Positions 24,701 through 39,700 are shown, counted from the stretch's first letter. The stretch: DNA of 64,000 bases from Ligula intestinalis (GCA_036362985.1 JAYGXS010000008.1:19560611-19624610), one strand, 5' to 3'. Notes: generated by a model not told the origin, from the sequence alone. Translations and numbers: made by a program.

Positions 24701-27700
24701 CCTGAATGAATGTGAAAAGGAGTCTCTGAGCAATTTATTTAATACGCTGAGCTTAAGGTCTGCGGTGGCGGTGGATTTGGCCGCGCCAGCCACCTGCGCC
24801 CGATCCCACCTTCAGCCTTCTTAACGGAGTGGGTGAGGGAAGAGAGAGGGCGGTAGATGCTGCGCAAGTCTACTGTCAATTAAAATTAATCTACGCACAA
24901 GTCACCGTCCCTGCACTATCCTGTCCGGCGCATTCGGTGGACATAATCTGCCTGAAAAGTGTTCTTATTGTAGAAACTTCTATGCTGTGTTACTTTTTTC
25001 AATTGCCTTCATTTCAGCCTTTGCATTTTTAAATGCATTATCTGTCAATTCAAGCAAACAAACGAGTCGCAGGAATGTATTGAGAAAAAGACGACTCAAT
25101 CGTTGGAACAGTACTTTTGTTCGCTTGAAGTTTCAAAATCCGCGATAGATTTCGAAACGTTAGGCGAATCAAAGTATTGTTCCAGCGATCGAGTCGTCTT
25201 CTTCTGCCTTATCCGTGTTTGCGCGAGAAGCAAAGTAAGGGTGACGGCAATTTATTGCAATATATATGATCATTAAAAGTTAAGATTACGCTCTTCATAT
25301 TCTCTTCTTTTTGGTTTATAGGTTCCATTCCAGCGAAGGGTCATTCTTCATCCTTATCGGGTATGTAACAATTTCAATTTCACCGGATTATTTTATGATA
25401 ACCTCTATGCCCATCTCACGCAGCTGCCAACTATCTATCCTTAAATAGCAAGTAGAGTATTAAACAGTCAAATATATATCTGAAAAGGGAAGCCATTTTG
25501 CAGTTTGTCTTGTATATTTCTATCATCTTCAAGGTTGTAATTAACCACTTCAACATTAACAAAAGTCATAATGCCTCCATAGAGCATCAATTATAAGCGT
25601 GCATGGCCAAAGAGAATAAAGACCATCATAAAAAACATATTTTTGCGGAGCATTCGAATAGTAAGCCATGCAGCTTTGTAAACATAGTCAGCCACCCTAG
25701 AAAACAAATAGTTTAAATTCTAAAGGTTTCAAGCAATGCGTGTGATTCTTATGCTTTCTCGATTTTACCGAAAATCGGAAGCCTTAGTTCTACCAATAAA
25801 GACACTTTTTTCACATGTTTCTTGAATAACCTGTCCGCTCCATGCCTCTTAGTGTCAATACTAGTCGGTAGTTTTTGATGGCGAACATCCAAGATAAGCG
25901 GAATCACTCATTCGATTGTTCTAATTTTTCTTGTTTTATTTAACCCAACCATTACATTTCTGTGAATTTGAATGACACCGACTATGGTGCTAGACTATGG
26001 AATATGAAGGATTTTGAATAAACTGATCTTGCATTTACGAGCACGCAAACTGCTGACTTTGAAAATTAGCACGACTATGGGATCAAATAGGTATTTTCAA
26101 AGATGTATCATAGGCAGAAAGAAATAACCGAAAAATATTGAAATGGCCAGTTTTGGCTTACTCGTCATCAGCAAGCAGTCATACCGAATCGTAGGTGGTA
26201 TTCCATCCGTAGCACGAATTATAATGGGCTCGTTGCATCGTTAACTTCTATCGGGGCTAATTATTAATTTTAGCTTGGTGTTCACTGACCTATTACAGAA
26301 CTCACTGGTCCCTTTATGCCTGGATGTTTGCTTTCAAACCCCACTAGCGGCAGGTCAACGTCCAGCATATTTTAGACTGAAAGACATTATTGCCAAACAC
26401 AAAGGAAACTGGAATGACTATTTGGAGTTTATTGGTTCGCATCAGCCAGTATGACGCCACTGTAGTTGGTGCCAAAACTGATCCCATGAGTACAAGATCA
26501 ACAATGCTTTTTTTGAGAAAAGGCATCAAACTAATAACGTTACAGGCCATACTACTTAATTCAGTAGTACCTAAATAACAGTATTCTCCTCTCTCTCTCT
26601 CCCATAGGAGCTCTTCATCTGGGCCATCTTCTTTAATCGGCCTAAAATGGTTGATTTGTTTTGGCGCCTCGCACGTGAACCCGTGGCCTTGGGTCTGATT
26701 GGCTGTAATCTCTATAACAAAATCGAAAAATGTCTACCGCTCTACGACACAGACGGTCAGCTGTACATGCAAAGCCAGAAGCTGAAAATGGAGACTGCTA
26801 CCCTGCAGGTCGTGGACCGGTGTTATGCAGCGAGTCACGTGAGTACAATATCTTTTGTGAGTCAGACGGAGAAGAGTCCCGAAGAAAGTTGTTCTTGTGC
26901 CTCCACCAAAATCGTTAGCTCGGTACAAGGTCACTTCAAGCAGGGTGACTGCAAATCCCTGAGTGGTTATGATAGTAAATAAAACAGCAAAAAAGAAACA
27001 GGATTTACCCACTGATAAATTCGGCCCTTTTGGAAAAAATATCCACTAGATGACATAAATTGCTGGACTGGTGTTTGGAGCCGTTCAGACTCCTCTTCTT
27101 TCTACTAACAGGTTTATCAATTTTTAACAGGAGAGACTGTCGACTGTTTGAATTTAAGCGAGATCGGGATTTGGATTCGTATGTAATTATTGGGATTCTT
27201 AGAGCCTGAAAAATAACCATATACTTATCTGAGGACAGTGAATGTTTAGAGTTTGAAGTTCATGGTCATTGAACTTGAGAAAGGAGGAGGAGGCACTTGT
27301 GCTTTGTAAAAGTAAGCGTGTTATCAAAAAGTGATCTACAAACTCAGTGCGAGGCGCGCTGTAGAGTCAAGTTTGAGTTACAATCGGAGAATCAATATAC
27401 CCTTGAACTAAAACCACACTTAGTGACGTTCGCTGATCGCTCAAGGAACCCACTCGTCCCGCTCTGCCTTGGAGCTCATCTCCGAGCCCCGCCAGCAGCC
27501 GCACAGCGATTAGTATTCTAGACATATGACATTACCGAAAAAGATAAGGAACACTGGAATGGCCATTCCTGGTTTATTAACCATCGTCAGCTAGTCATAC
27601 CCAGACCCAAGTGGTGTCACATCTGAGCCTCGAACTCGCGACCTCTCTGCTCAGAGTCGAACGCCCCCTAACCATTGATATATGAGCTCGCTCTCTTGCC

Positions 27701-30700
27701 GGTATTATATCGGGGACGTACAGTAGCGGGTAGGTACTTGCAGATCTGTTAGAGGACACACTCGTCCGTCCATGTTGCCATTAGAGCTCTAACTCGAGCC
27801 TCGACCGCAAGGCGGCTAAGGATAAAGGCAGAAGGACATTACAGACAAAGATGGCAGGGGAGACTCGGATGGCCATTTCTGGCTTATTAACCGTCGTTCG
27901 CTAGCCCTACTTAGACACAGGTGGTGTAATACCCGAGCTTTGAACTCGCAACCTTTCTGATCAGAGTCAACCACCCTAACAATTGAGCCGCGAGCTCCTT
28001 GTCCTGGCGGTTTAGATCAGGGGATATTGGTATTCCTCGGTTAACCGTTACCGATCGTTCAATTTTTAGAACGTCAGACTTATATTAAAAAGACCACGGG
28101 TTGCAGCCCCTGGTGGGGCACCACCAGCTTATGACGGTTAAGGGGCCAGAAATGTCCATTCCAATCTCCCTTGTCTTTGCCCACAATGGTATCTGTTAGG
28201 AGCTTCCTTCGATGAAACAAGTCAAAACTATCAAAAGCAAAGGAGGAACTAATCCCTGACAGTAGTGTTGCCTGTAACCAATGTACATGGTGTTCAGATG
28301 AATGTGGTCACCACTGTCGGCGAGAGTGCAATCCCAACATACTCTGACAGAAACGGACAGCGAGTGTCGTAATGTTTCAGGAATTTATTTAATGACTGAT
28401 GTTTCATGCATAAAATAAGGTTAGCGATGACAGAGGCTGTCGCATTCGACGTGCAGCCCATTATAATGGTCTGCCGAAGTGCGATATTTTTCCCAATGAA
28501 AACTCAGGGAGGACAGATTAAATTTGACGAAATAAAGTAAATGTTCACATTCCAGGTGTGTGCGTGTTAAGCTACGTTGGAATTTCATTGGATCCGGTGA
28601 GTACTTGCGTGGGTAACTGGCTGGAAATGCTGGGCGTTTCTGACACCTCTTTTTGCGCTCCTTAATGAGCCGCATAATAGACGAGCTGGACCAACATGGG
28701 GACCTAATGAAGGGACGAAAGGTGTTATGCAGATTGCGCTCCGATAACAAATGCCGATCCTAGAGAGGAGGGGTGTGGTAGCACGCATAGAGGCATCTTC
28801 AGTCGAGCTAGATACTGCTCTGACCCCGGGATCATGTGGATGAGAGAATAGAGAGTCAGGTAGATGCTGTGCAAGCCTGCTATAACTTAGAACTAATTCA
28901 CGCGCAAGGCATACGATAAACATCGACGGTCGAACTACCACATTTTTTTGTTTGTGTGAATATGTGAAGAGGAGTAAGACCCTTCGCTTGCCTATGGCTT
29001 TATTCGTCTGAGGAGGCATCCCAACCTCATCAGTTGTGGGCCTCCTATCCGCGCATGTACATTTGCAAAGAAAGATTTCTTCCTTCTCCTGCATTTTCCA
29101 TTTTCAAAAAACGTAATCATTAAAAACTGTTTGCTTCCTTTGCATCACAGTCTATCGGCAGGAATTTTGCGACTTATAGACTCGAATAATTTAGAGAAGA
29201 AGTAGACTTTTCGCCAGTTGTGATGTCCACAAACGGAAGGTTTCCTCAAATAACAAGTCAAGCAAGACGGTGTAAGAGGGCAAAAGCTTTATTGCAATAA
29301 AATGGAGAGTACACAGGCGGAGTTATGCACGCCGAGTCAGTACACCAAATTACGTGTTCGGTGTAGTGGACCCGAGACGGCTAGGCGATGCACTCAGCCA
29401 GGTGTAGATGCACGCATCTATTGGCTGAAGCTAACGTGCGCACTGAGCCACGACAATCGGGGGAGAATAGGTCAGTAGAACATCGCAGGGCCTCTCGTAG
29501 CTGTTGGCAGACGCAGTTGGAAGGCGTTGAGCCAGGCGCGCGTAGACACTGAACTTGCGCGGCTTTTGGCACCGAAGCCAGCGTGAGTCGGCGAGGCAGG
29601 CTCCCACAGACTTTTTGTTTTGTGGAACTGTTTCTTTAGAGTTTTCATACACATGCTGGAATCCATTTTTAGAGCCAAAAGCGGAAAAAAGCAAGCAACA
29701 GTTATATGGGGTATGACGTTATTATACACCAAGACCAGACCGGAAGTGACTGTGTAGGGTTCTACATACCGGCACCAGCTCGATAAATCCATTGACTAAA
29801 TTCTACTAATTCTAACAAACATGGGAGTCCTAGGAACTAATTGAGAAGAAGAATCGATTTCTGGGGCAAGACTTTTATTTGTCATACGTGTAAGTACAGT
29901 AAAGAATGTGTCCTATAACTACTGCAACGGCCTGTACATGTGTCATCCAGTTCTGCTTATATTTTCTGCTCACGTCTACTGAAGAATCCGCGAATAAAAG
30001 TGTTATCCTTGTAATCTTATCTATTTCTACGTAAATAAGTTCTCACTGGATACCCAGGCTTTAATCAATTGCCATCTTTTATAACTACTGGCATGGCTGC
30101 GGAGCAAAATGTGCGCAGCCACTTATGATAATCAGTCATCCTTTTATATGGCCAAGTAATGTGCATGTACGTGCTATTCGAATAGGCGTTAAGTTTGGCC
30201 CTTGTAGTTTCAAGGACTGTTAAGGCAGAAGATGCGATACACTGTACCCAAACTAGTCCATAATCATCCTGTCGAAAATAACAAACTACGTGACCCTCAA
30301 TTGTTCAATTTTGTCGAGGCTCTTGGATTGAACTTTCTGACATCTACCAATTTTAATAATCTGTGAGAAAAAAATAAAATGGCTGTCAATCTCACAAATC
30401 TCTGCAGGCTGGACGAGCTTTGCTTAAACCTTTAACAGACAACAATGACTCCGAATGGTTCCGGTACCGCGAGACTCTCACCGACCTGCCTAATTTACAT
30501 TCTCTCTCAGGCAGGAGTGCAGCATGCTGGAGCCGTCACCTCACTCCGTCTTCATGGTTTGCGGGTGTCGTTGTCACAGTACAGCCTGCACATACCCACG
30601 TTATGCTAATCCAGCCGCCTCTTAGGGCCGGATGTACAACTGGCCATAGCCGTAGTCGGACTTCGTGCTCTCTGTGTTTGTTTACTTTAAATCGACTGCT

Positions 30701-33700
30701 GACTAAAATGACCCCCGTGCACTGGCAAAAACGTCGTGTGCCTTTCGGTCACATACACAGTTTTTAAAACCTTAGTGTAGGGCGACCTCTGTACATATAG
30801 AAAAAACAAGCAGGCCTGAACTGCGATTGTGAAACAAACAACAGTACCCCATATGTGAGGCAACGACGGACGTCAGTTTCTATTGGAAGCGGACTCCATT
30901 GGATGTATGGCACCGTTAGCACCAATACACATACATTTTATTGCCTATCTCGTGCAATTTCACATGAAAATAGGAAATTTAGGATTGCGGTCTAGTCTCA
31001 AGACATTTCAATCTACTTTCTAAACAACTGCAAAACGCAAACTATGCAAATATTTACTACTTAAATAAAATGTTTTTTTTTTCTCGTGCGTCTTCTATGG
31101 TCTTATAAACGCAAATATAATTTACAAAAATTGGTCAAAATACTTTTTCTTGTACCCTTTTGTTAGCAAAGTAAGCCCTCTTTAAAGTGTGCACTTAGGA
31201 AAGGGTAGCTTTCAACTTTAATCCACTTTCTGGAGTGCCGGATATGTGACACTTGGATTGAAGGTTTCCAACCTACATGCTGTAGACATTCGCTGTAAGG
31301 AAAATCAAACACTTTTTCATACTAAGATAAAAAAATCTTAAAAGTTCTTAAGAAGTTTGTAACATGTTGCGCACTTTATGGGCAACGTTGATATATTGAT
31401 CGATACGATGCATTCTAAATGATCATTTCCCTGTCGTAAAAAATCTCAAAATTGGAAACTTGGATGGCCCTTATTCAAGTTTAACCTTTGACGAAAGCGT
31501 AATTCACTAGCAAACAGGTATGAAAGGAATATTGTTTTGCATGTTTTCTTTTAAATATATTTGAATTGGAAGGATGGCGTTGTTAAAGAAAAATGGTAAC
31601 TTTTTGATTACATTTTTAGTCCCCAGATCGTCTTCGGACTCGAGAAGGTATGCAACGAACAATTAAAATTTCAAAAGTGCTGGTCATACGTCTAGGAATC
31701 GATGTCCCTACACCTTTTTAACAAGGGTTTGGATAATTTAATGTGTCCCTTGTTGTACTTCGACAGACTAAACTAACTGCGGGCAAGCGATACTTGCAAA
31801 ATCAATGCTACTCACAGTTTGTAAACACCATTTTTTAATTGATAATGTGTAGAGTGTGCGCGCATATGACGCACCAGCCCGTAAACACTAGGAATTCCAA
31901 AGGCATTGCCTTTTACCTACACCAAATGCATAAAAGACTCTTTGCGTTCGACAGGGCATGACCACTTATCTCCTGGATCGCCGATCCGAGGACACCGATG
32001 GCTGTACCTGCACTGAACTAGCTGCTCAAGCGCACTGTCTCAAATTCATGAGTTCCGTATCCTGTCAATACGCCATCGATTTTGCTTGGTGTGCGGGCGT
32101 AAAGGCCAACGGGTTTGTGATCATTTTGGCCTACTTCTGTCCCCTTCTCCTGCTCTCTGACAAACTCTTCATCTTCTGCACGGAGTCCACCATTTTGGAG
32201 GAAGACAATGACAATGAAGAAGCCTGCAGGTCGGAAGTGAAACCCCTGGCGAGCACCAGCACCCATGGTACTGAAATGCCCGGTGAAGAGGCAGATGATA
32301 ATGATGATGCGGAAACTGGGGATGGTGACTACACGGAGGATGGACGCTTGAAGTTTTGCGTCAAGCTACAACACTTCTACACCGCGCCACGGACTAAATT
32401 CTACGTTCACTCTGTAAGACTTTGGTTTTGTTCTCAGTCAACCAAGACCTAAGCGGAGGTGGGGCCTGTACCACTCAGTTGACTGAAGCGTTGGCTGCAG
32501 TTAGCTGGGCGGGTAAACTGACCCCAGTGTGATAAAACTCACGGCTACCGGTGGGACCGGGGGCTGAAGCGTTGGATTTACTGAAGCCTTCCCCTTGCAA
32601 GCTTGGTGGAAGTTAAATTAAGGTCCCCAATTTTTTTTACCTAATCTAAAGTTTTCGCATCGATATTTGGCGTGCCATAAATAAAAAGAGAAATACAACT
32701 TATTTGCTAAGGATTTTTTTCCGTTCAGTTCAGTATATTTAGGGTAGTAGGCAATGCCTATGAAGACCCTATTGAAAACAGTATACATGAAATAACAAAC
32801 ATAAACTCCTATTATAAAATAGTAAGTAACATATATACATGTACTCATTTTAGCTGCAGTTATGGTCATTGTGTTCGTGAGAGCATTCAGTGGGTTATTG
32901 TGCGCATAATATATCCAACATAAAATATGTTTCTATAAAATGGTAAGTAACATATACATATTTGCAAGTTTTATCTTTGGATTTGACCAATGCGTAGATT
33001 ACTGCTGTTTCCTTGTGCATATGAACAGTAACTGTTAAGTAAATGTCTATCCAGTTTTCGTTTGAATACATCTGTGGAGTTCGCCATTACAACGTCCTCG
33101 GGCAGTCCCTTCCAGGCACTGGTGACTCGTTATGAGAACAAATGTCTGCAGACATCCAGACGGGTTAAGGTGCCCCGGAGTTTGAGAGAATTCCCACGGA
33201 GGTTAATTGATGTGGCAAACGTAAAGAATTCCTCAAACTGAAGGGCACAGTCCCGATTCCTTACGATCTTGTACGTCTGTATGAGATCACCTCGGATTTG
33301 TCTGTACTCAAGAGGAAAAAGGTTAAGTGCTTCTAGTTTACATTCGGAAGATAAGGACTTTAGGCCCTTCACGATTTTTGTTGCCTTAAAATCTTTACCA
33401 GGCCCCTTTACCTTAGTTTGATTTATTTAATTTATTAATAATTCAGTTCATTGAGCTTTATTTGTTTTAGTTTAGTCTTCAGCTTTTAGGCTAGTTTGCG
33501 TGCCTTATTTTAGGTTACCTTTCATTGGGTAGTGGACTTTAATTTTAGTTTAATTTGTAGTAACGTTTTGAAGTAATTAGTCCCATGTGGTTTTTATTTT
33601 ATTTACACTTCACTTAACATTGAAACAGTTCCCGATAATTGCGTAGTTGAGCATTTTTAGTTATGGCACCATTTTTCATTGCCAAACATTAGATCATTAA

Positions 33701-36700
33701 ACATATTATTCCTCTTTTTTCTCCTTTTATACGTTCTCCTTTTTAATATCATTTGTTTCCTATGTAAAGCCTAACCTGAATAATCATCATTACCAACTGT
33801 CCCTTTCATACACAAATGGGGCTTTGAAATGCTTCTTGGGAGTCTAGATTTAACTTTCACCACTGCATACACTCGAATACCACCAAAGCCGCCGAGTTTT
33901 CACAATTTGGTTGAATGAGCAATTGGAGTCAGTCAAAACTGCCCTTATAATTAGATTTAATCGTCTCACTCGTCCTCTAGTTGTTCCATGTTTCGATCGC
34001 TGTAGTGCAGATTTTGACGAACAGATTGTCTTGCTTTCAAAATGTGTCTGAAATGTTTGACTGAGGAGAAGTATCAAAATGGCTAATGAATGCAATCCAA
34101 ACTGGCTGTGAACTATGTCACAAGTTGGCATACTTTGGAACCATGGATTATTTTGGGCTAGCTCCTTGTTTGGTCAATAGTTCTAACATTTTAGTAGCGA
34201 CACATGGTCAAACAGATTTTTCTGCACATTAGGTATCTGTCAAGAACTCTGGAAAGCCTGAAAACCTGTATATGGTTGTGAAACTGAAATACTCATTCAA
34301 TTCACAGCATTTTTCCTTGGTCTTACGGTGAAATCTAATCCCAAGGTCATAGGTATTGAACCAGTAATTTGCGGGAATTATAATCCTTATTATTTTAAAT
34401 CTGTCTCATCTGCTCTGACAGACTGTTGATGAAGTACTATTAGTAAACTGTTAAAGGTTGGAGTCGAGTACAGACTGTAGGTAACTCTAAGGTGTCACAA
34501 AAAGAAACCAAAAAAACGATTGCTACGGCAAGCAACATTTGGAGTTGGTTACAGGATCTGGCGCAGTTGCGGAGACATGGTGCACAAGCCCCATTTTTTA
34601 GAAATAAGTGCAATGACAGGAAGATTCGATCGCTGGGTCAACACTTTTATTCACCCGACGTTTCGGCATCCGTCAAAGAATCTTCATAAGAGACATAAAC
34701 AGATATCCGTTACAAAAGCAGGTACCATATGCGCGGGAGGTTGTACTATTTAAAGGACAGAGCCATTGATGCACACGTATGATAAATAACGACAATTAAC
34801 CGTAATTGCCTTGCTTGATTACCGGCATGCGGCCCCTGAGTTGTTGAATCTTCATCAGACATGGTGGAATTAGACGTGATGATTGCTCGGCCATCTGGTT
34901 CCCCGGTGTTGGGGTAAGACGATGCGGTGGCCTGCGCGTTCCCCGAGTGGCGACTTGCTTTGGCCAACCTGAGTCACAGCACTGCATAAGGATTGGGACT
35001 CGTCGCATTTGTTTATGGATTGGAGGCCCGTGAACCATTAACCCAAATAATTCTTGGCTCACCTCCTGCTACCATTTCGGTCTCATAAGATTTGAATGTG
35101 TGACCGGGTCCCGTCGAATAAGCCGCAACTTGAGAATTAGCATCATTTCTGCACTTTGCGTCCTCAGAAGTCTGCCAGTTTCTCCGAATTCGTGGCTTTT
35201 TCCGCAACTGCACTAGATCCAATAGACGACTCCATGACAGTGGGTATTTCGCTTTCATTATCTGATGCCTTATGGTTGCTTCCGGCCTTCTTCCCATTTA
35301 CTTCCTGGGACGCTTATGTTCGCTTGTATTAGCATTAAGTACAACGACCTGGCAATCCATATTTGGTGCTCAGAATCAAGTTTGCCAAAGCAATTGGCCA
35401 ATCGATGAACGCACAGGCGAACGCGTCGTACTTAGGCCTGCGCCAGGAAGCTAAATGGCCGAGTAATCATCACACCCAGTGTCCAGCACGGGTGAGGAGA
35501 GTTCAGCTGATCTCGTTCCGCACACCAGCCATCGAGGAAGAAGCGCACAAGTGGTCAACGATTCTCGAAAGGGAAGGCCTTAACTGGCATTAGTATACCG
35601 TAGCATAGCACCTGTATTCTATAAATACTACAACTCCTTGCGCAGAAAATACCCATTTCTGATGGACCGGCGATATATTTCCAAACTTCAGACGAATAAA
35701 TGCCTATTCACAGTGATCGAATCTACTTTTTTTCTATTGGTAACCTGTTAACTTTTGGGCTTCGGTTGCTCAGCAAATGAACTTTACAAAGAATCCCTAT
35801 TGTCACCAATTTGAGTCCTTACGAACTCCCACAGACGAAGGGGTTTCTAGGTGTTTTCAATAATACCAAGAAAGGAATGCCTTCCCATTATTTATAGATT
35901 TTTATATAGTCCCCAGTTTTAAGACAAAATATTGTTTGACAACCAATTTAAACTCACTTCTTTTCTTTTCAGTTTGCCTACATTGTCTTCCTTATCTTCT
36001 ATGCGTACGTTTTGCTGTTTGCCATTTATCCGGATCATCTGAGTATCTGCGAAATGGTCCTGATGGTCTGCTTGGGAACTTTCTTTGTGGAAACCATTCG
36101 CAGCGTAAGTGTTTCAAACTAGGGCTATGAAAATGCCAGTTTACCGGAAATTGTATTGAACCGGCGGGCGCTATCCCATTGTTCATTGTTTTCCTTTTTG
36201 CTGCAGATGATCAAGAGCGCGCAACAACCCGGAACTTACAAATCTCGACCATGCAAGTGGCTCACCTCGTACAGTTGGCATGCTTACGACATCGTCCTAA
36301 ATCTTACAAATATAACAGGGGCCCTTCTGCGAATAGGCCTTGAAACGACCTTCATCTACGCCAAAAGTGTTTCCGCTGTCAGCTGTAAGTGCTGTTCTTT
36401 CACTCTATGATGTCTTCTCGGAGGGTGAGTTTGAGATGATCACGTTTTACCGTGTCGGAGGTGGACAAGGCAGCCAGCTAACACATTTACGAGACGTACT
36501 ATCAGCCCCGTAGTGGTTGTGTGTGTAGGAGCGGCCTGGCTCCTTCTGATTCCCTGGTTGCGTAAATCCTGGGATTTGTGTGTCCAGGAGGCCAGGTTTT
36601 GCTGTGGCGCACACAGACCGGTTCACCGGCCCTTTCACGCCTCCGGTCTTCTTCACTCTGTCTTGAGACCAGGCTGAGGTGGTTGAGGAAGAGGGAGGGA

Positions 36701-39700
36701 GAGAACGGTAGATTCTGAAAAAGTCAAGTATCACTTTATACTAATTCACGTGCAAGTCACTATCCCTGCATAACTCTAGTGTGGAGTATACGGCAGGAAT
36801 TGTCGAAAACGACAGTCGGCTGATCAATTTGTCTTCGACAGAACGTCTTGTAGAATAAGCAACGCGGTAGCAGAGGTTTTGTATCTAACACCCAAAACTT
36901 AAAAGTTCTAGCTAGGTGCAACTTTGGGAAGATTACTAAGCCGGCCGGTTGATGCAAACACGCCAGAGGACAAGACGTAGAGGCAGAATATGGGGAGGGG
37001 ACACAAGCATCCCTTCCACCCTCCGAATATTTACAACAATCCGCTATCTGCTTTACTAAGATAAGGTTTTTTCTCGTTTTAACCAATCAAACATCACAAA
37101 AGCTGACGCTTACCGTTTGCCTGCAGCAGTGGGTTGGGTGCAGGGAGGGTAACGTACGCGTTAAATAGTTTACAGTGATGGTAGGCTTGCATTGAATATA
37201 CCACACTCGCACTTCAATCTCACTCAACATAGTCCTTTGTCAATGAGATCGGAGGTCAGGTGGTGCCCAGTTACCGATAATGCTAAACAATCCATCTGCG
37301 AATGTTTGGTTCGCCCTTGATGAAACAAGTTTTCACGGGAAAAAAGACGAGTTTTCGATTCGTATCTCTTTGCTGTGATAATGATTAATTAATTCCACAT
37401 TGGATAAGGTTTGAACTGCCCCCTTTTCACCCTTTCGCTGTCAGCGCCTCTTCGTAATCACTCGCGTAAAGTTGTTCGCGTTTTGATCTAACCCACATTG
37501 GTTTCATTCAAATACAATATTAACAGTTCACCTTACACTCGTATACTTCAAGGTGTACTGTAGTTTTCTTATGCATTCTTTCCAGGATGCTGTTTTTCTC
37601 AATCAATATTTCCGACATACTTTAAGATATACTCTTCTTCGTCCGTCTATTCCAACACTACTCCGTCAATCACAAGCTCGGGCCCAAGATTCAAATGATT
37701 GTTCAAATGTTCAAGGAACTACTCATCTTTATGGTCATCTTAGCCGTCTTCCTCGTATCCTCGGGTGTTGCAATGCAGAGTCTCCTATACCCTTACCGGA
37801 CAGAATTTAATGCCTCAGTTCTGCTGGACGTTGTCTACATACCCTACTACCGCATCTACGGCGAACTGAACCTCGACGAGGCGAACGGTATGTTTACTGT
37901 TACCTCCTATCCTTTGTGGAAATAGCGAAACCTTATTGCGAATGAATGAAAAACGTTTGCGTGAATCAGGAAGACGAGTTGTCGTGCACCAGATCAATTT
38001 GTTTATTGAAAACAAGCAACAGTAATAGGGACAGGAACACATAAAGAGGGCGGAAAGATCGAGGAAACCCATTAAGCACAAATGTCGGCCGTGCGAGTAT
38101 ACCTGCAGAAAGTAATTTATGCTGGCGTCAGATCGATAGATCGATTGACGGAATTCTCAATCGAGGTCCAGGATTCAAGCAATGCCCGGCCTGTCTTGCT
38201 GCCGGCATGGGCGATTATTTTCACAGCTGCAAAGTTAAAGTCGTGACCCGTCTCGTACGTGCGGACAAGAACTTGCGACAATGCGCCACCCCGTCTGACA
38301 GCTAGCTTATGTTCGAGTATGCGTTCAGTTTGCCCTCTATAGTAAAAAGAACAGCTTAAGCATGGAATGTGATACACTTTACCTCATTGCTGACTGTGTA
38401 GAAAGAAATAGTATTTTCCTGCAGTGCCAGCTGCTGAGTAACCATAGTCAGAAATTACACGTAAATGTGTTTAAATATCTGAAACTGAATACGATTATTT
38501 AATATGTGCAATTCTAAGGTTTTAAACTTGCCGTTGTCCGCGATGAGAAGACTGATCATTAATGAATCTGCTGACAAATTCCTTTGAATAGTAAGCAGCA
38601 AAATTCCGCGAAAAGTCCGCATTGACAGATCATCGCGATGCTTCCATAATGTTTCAGGAAGTATTTTTTTGTAAATCAGAAAATGAAGCGTGTAATACTG
38701 AATTATCATTGAGTAATCCGACAGAGACATAGGACTCTAGGATGGCCACTTATGGCTCACAAGCCGTCGTCAGCTGGAGACACCGAACTCCAGTGTTACG
38801 GCTAAAATTTCTGGCACACTCGAGTCTCGAACCCGCGATCTCTCCGGTCAGGGCAAACGTCCTAACCATTGAGTTACTGTCCGCCGTCTTGTCAGTTTTA
38901 GATCAGGAGTATATAGTAGCATGCAATCGCAAACCGATTTGCTCTGGACGTACTGAATTATACTCATGGATGAGCGCACAGTAAACCCTGGTTACTGATA
39001 TAATAAGCAGAAAGTGGACTGTTAAAACAGTGAACTCGATATCCCACATATAGATGGGCTTGCCAATTATATTATTTGTTGAGCAAGAAACTGGCTAACG
39101 AAAGCTGGATTATTCTGCACAATAAACATCGGCAGTTGGTGAATTGTGCCAGATCTTCTTTTTATTGTAAGAAGTTGGAAACCCGGGAGCTAATGAAAAC
39201 CGATAACTGTGCCCTTGGTATCTTCGTAGAAGTATACTCTGCAAACTATTCTGTCACTACTGATCTATATAAAAGTTTTCAACGGGTCAGTTTGTCCCCC
39301 GGATACAAAGTCATTCCCGAAAGAAGGCTTTTTATGAATATTCGTTTTATAGGTGGAGTTAAGAATCATTATAGGTTGCCCTTGGTTTTTCTCCCTACCA
39401 ATGGACACATATCCATCGGCTATTGTCGAAAACGTGGCATCAGTTTGGCAAAATTGTACCAATTCTCAAGTTGCAGCTCATTTGAGGAGACCCGGCCACA
39501 CATTCGCCTTTAATGAAGCCGAGCATCTCACAAGAGATGATAATCGTGCTGATCGAGTATTACTTGAGTCATGGTTCACGGCTACTAGTAAAAAAACAAG
39601 TTCAACGACTGACCTAATTCATATCCAGTGCTGAGACTCAATTTGGCCAAATCAAGTGGCCACTTGGGGAAAGCATGGACCACCGCCTCATCTAACGCCA

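Larger units (their letters stand above)
37583..38916 (+). repeat. Source of the exon-13 segmental duplication
   Basis: This ~1.33-kb segment is closely similar to 58371-59770, in the same orientation. It holds TRPM exon 13, its donor, a minus-strand PLE endonuclease fragment and a SINE. Exon parts are almost identical between copies; the intronic parts are clearly diverged with a ~55-base insertion in the copy near 58.80 kb. Confidence 0.85.

Noticed and set aside
24645..24824. Open frame continuing 60 codons beyond TRPM exon 7
   Set aside because: A consensus GTGAGT donor follows GAGGCG and the continuation falls in a dispersed repeat.
28585..29094. 169-codon minus-strand open frame in TRPM intron 9
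   Set aside because: No recognisable motif, overlaps a dispersed repeat, and nothing upstream or downstream suggests a second gene.
39076..39513. 145-codon open frame upstream of a PLE fragment
   Set aside because: Overlaps the PLE endonuclease frame that carries real motifs; the first part shows no domain.
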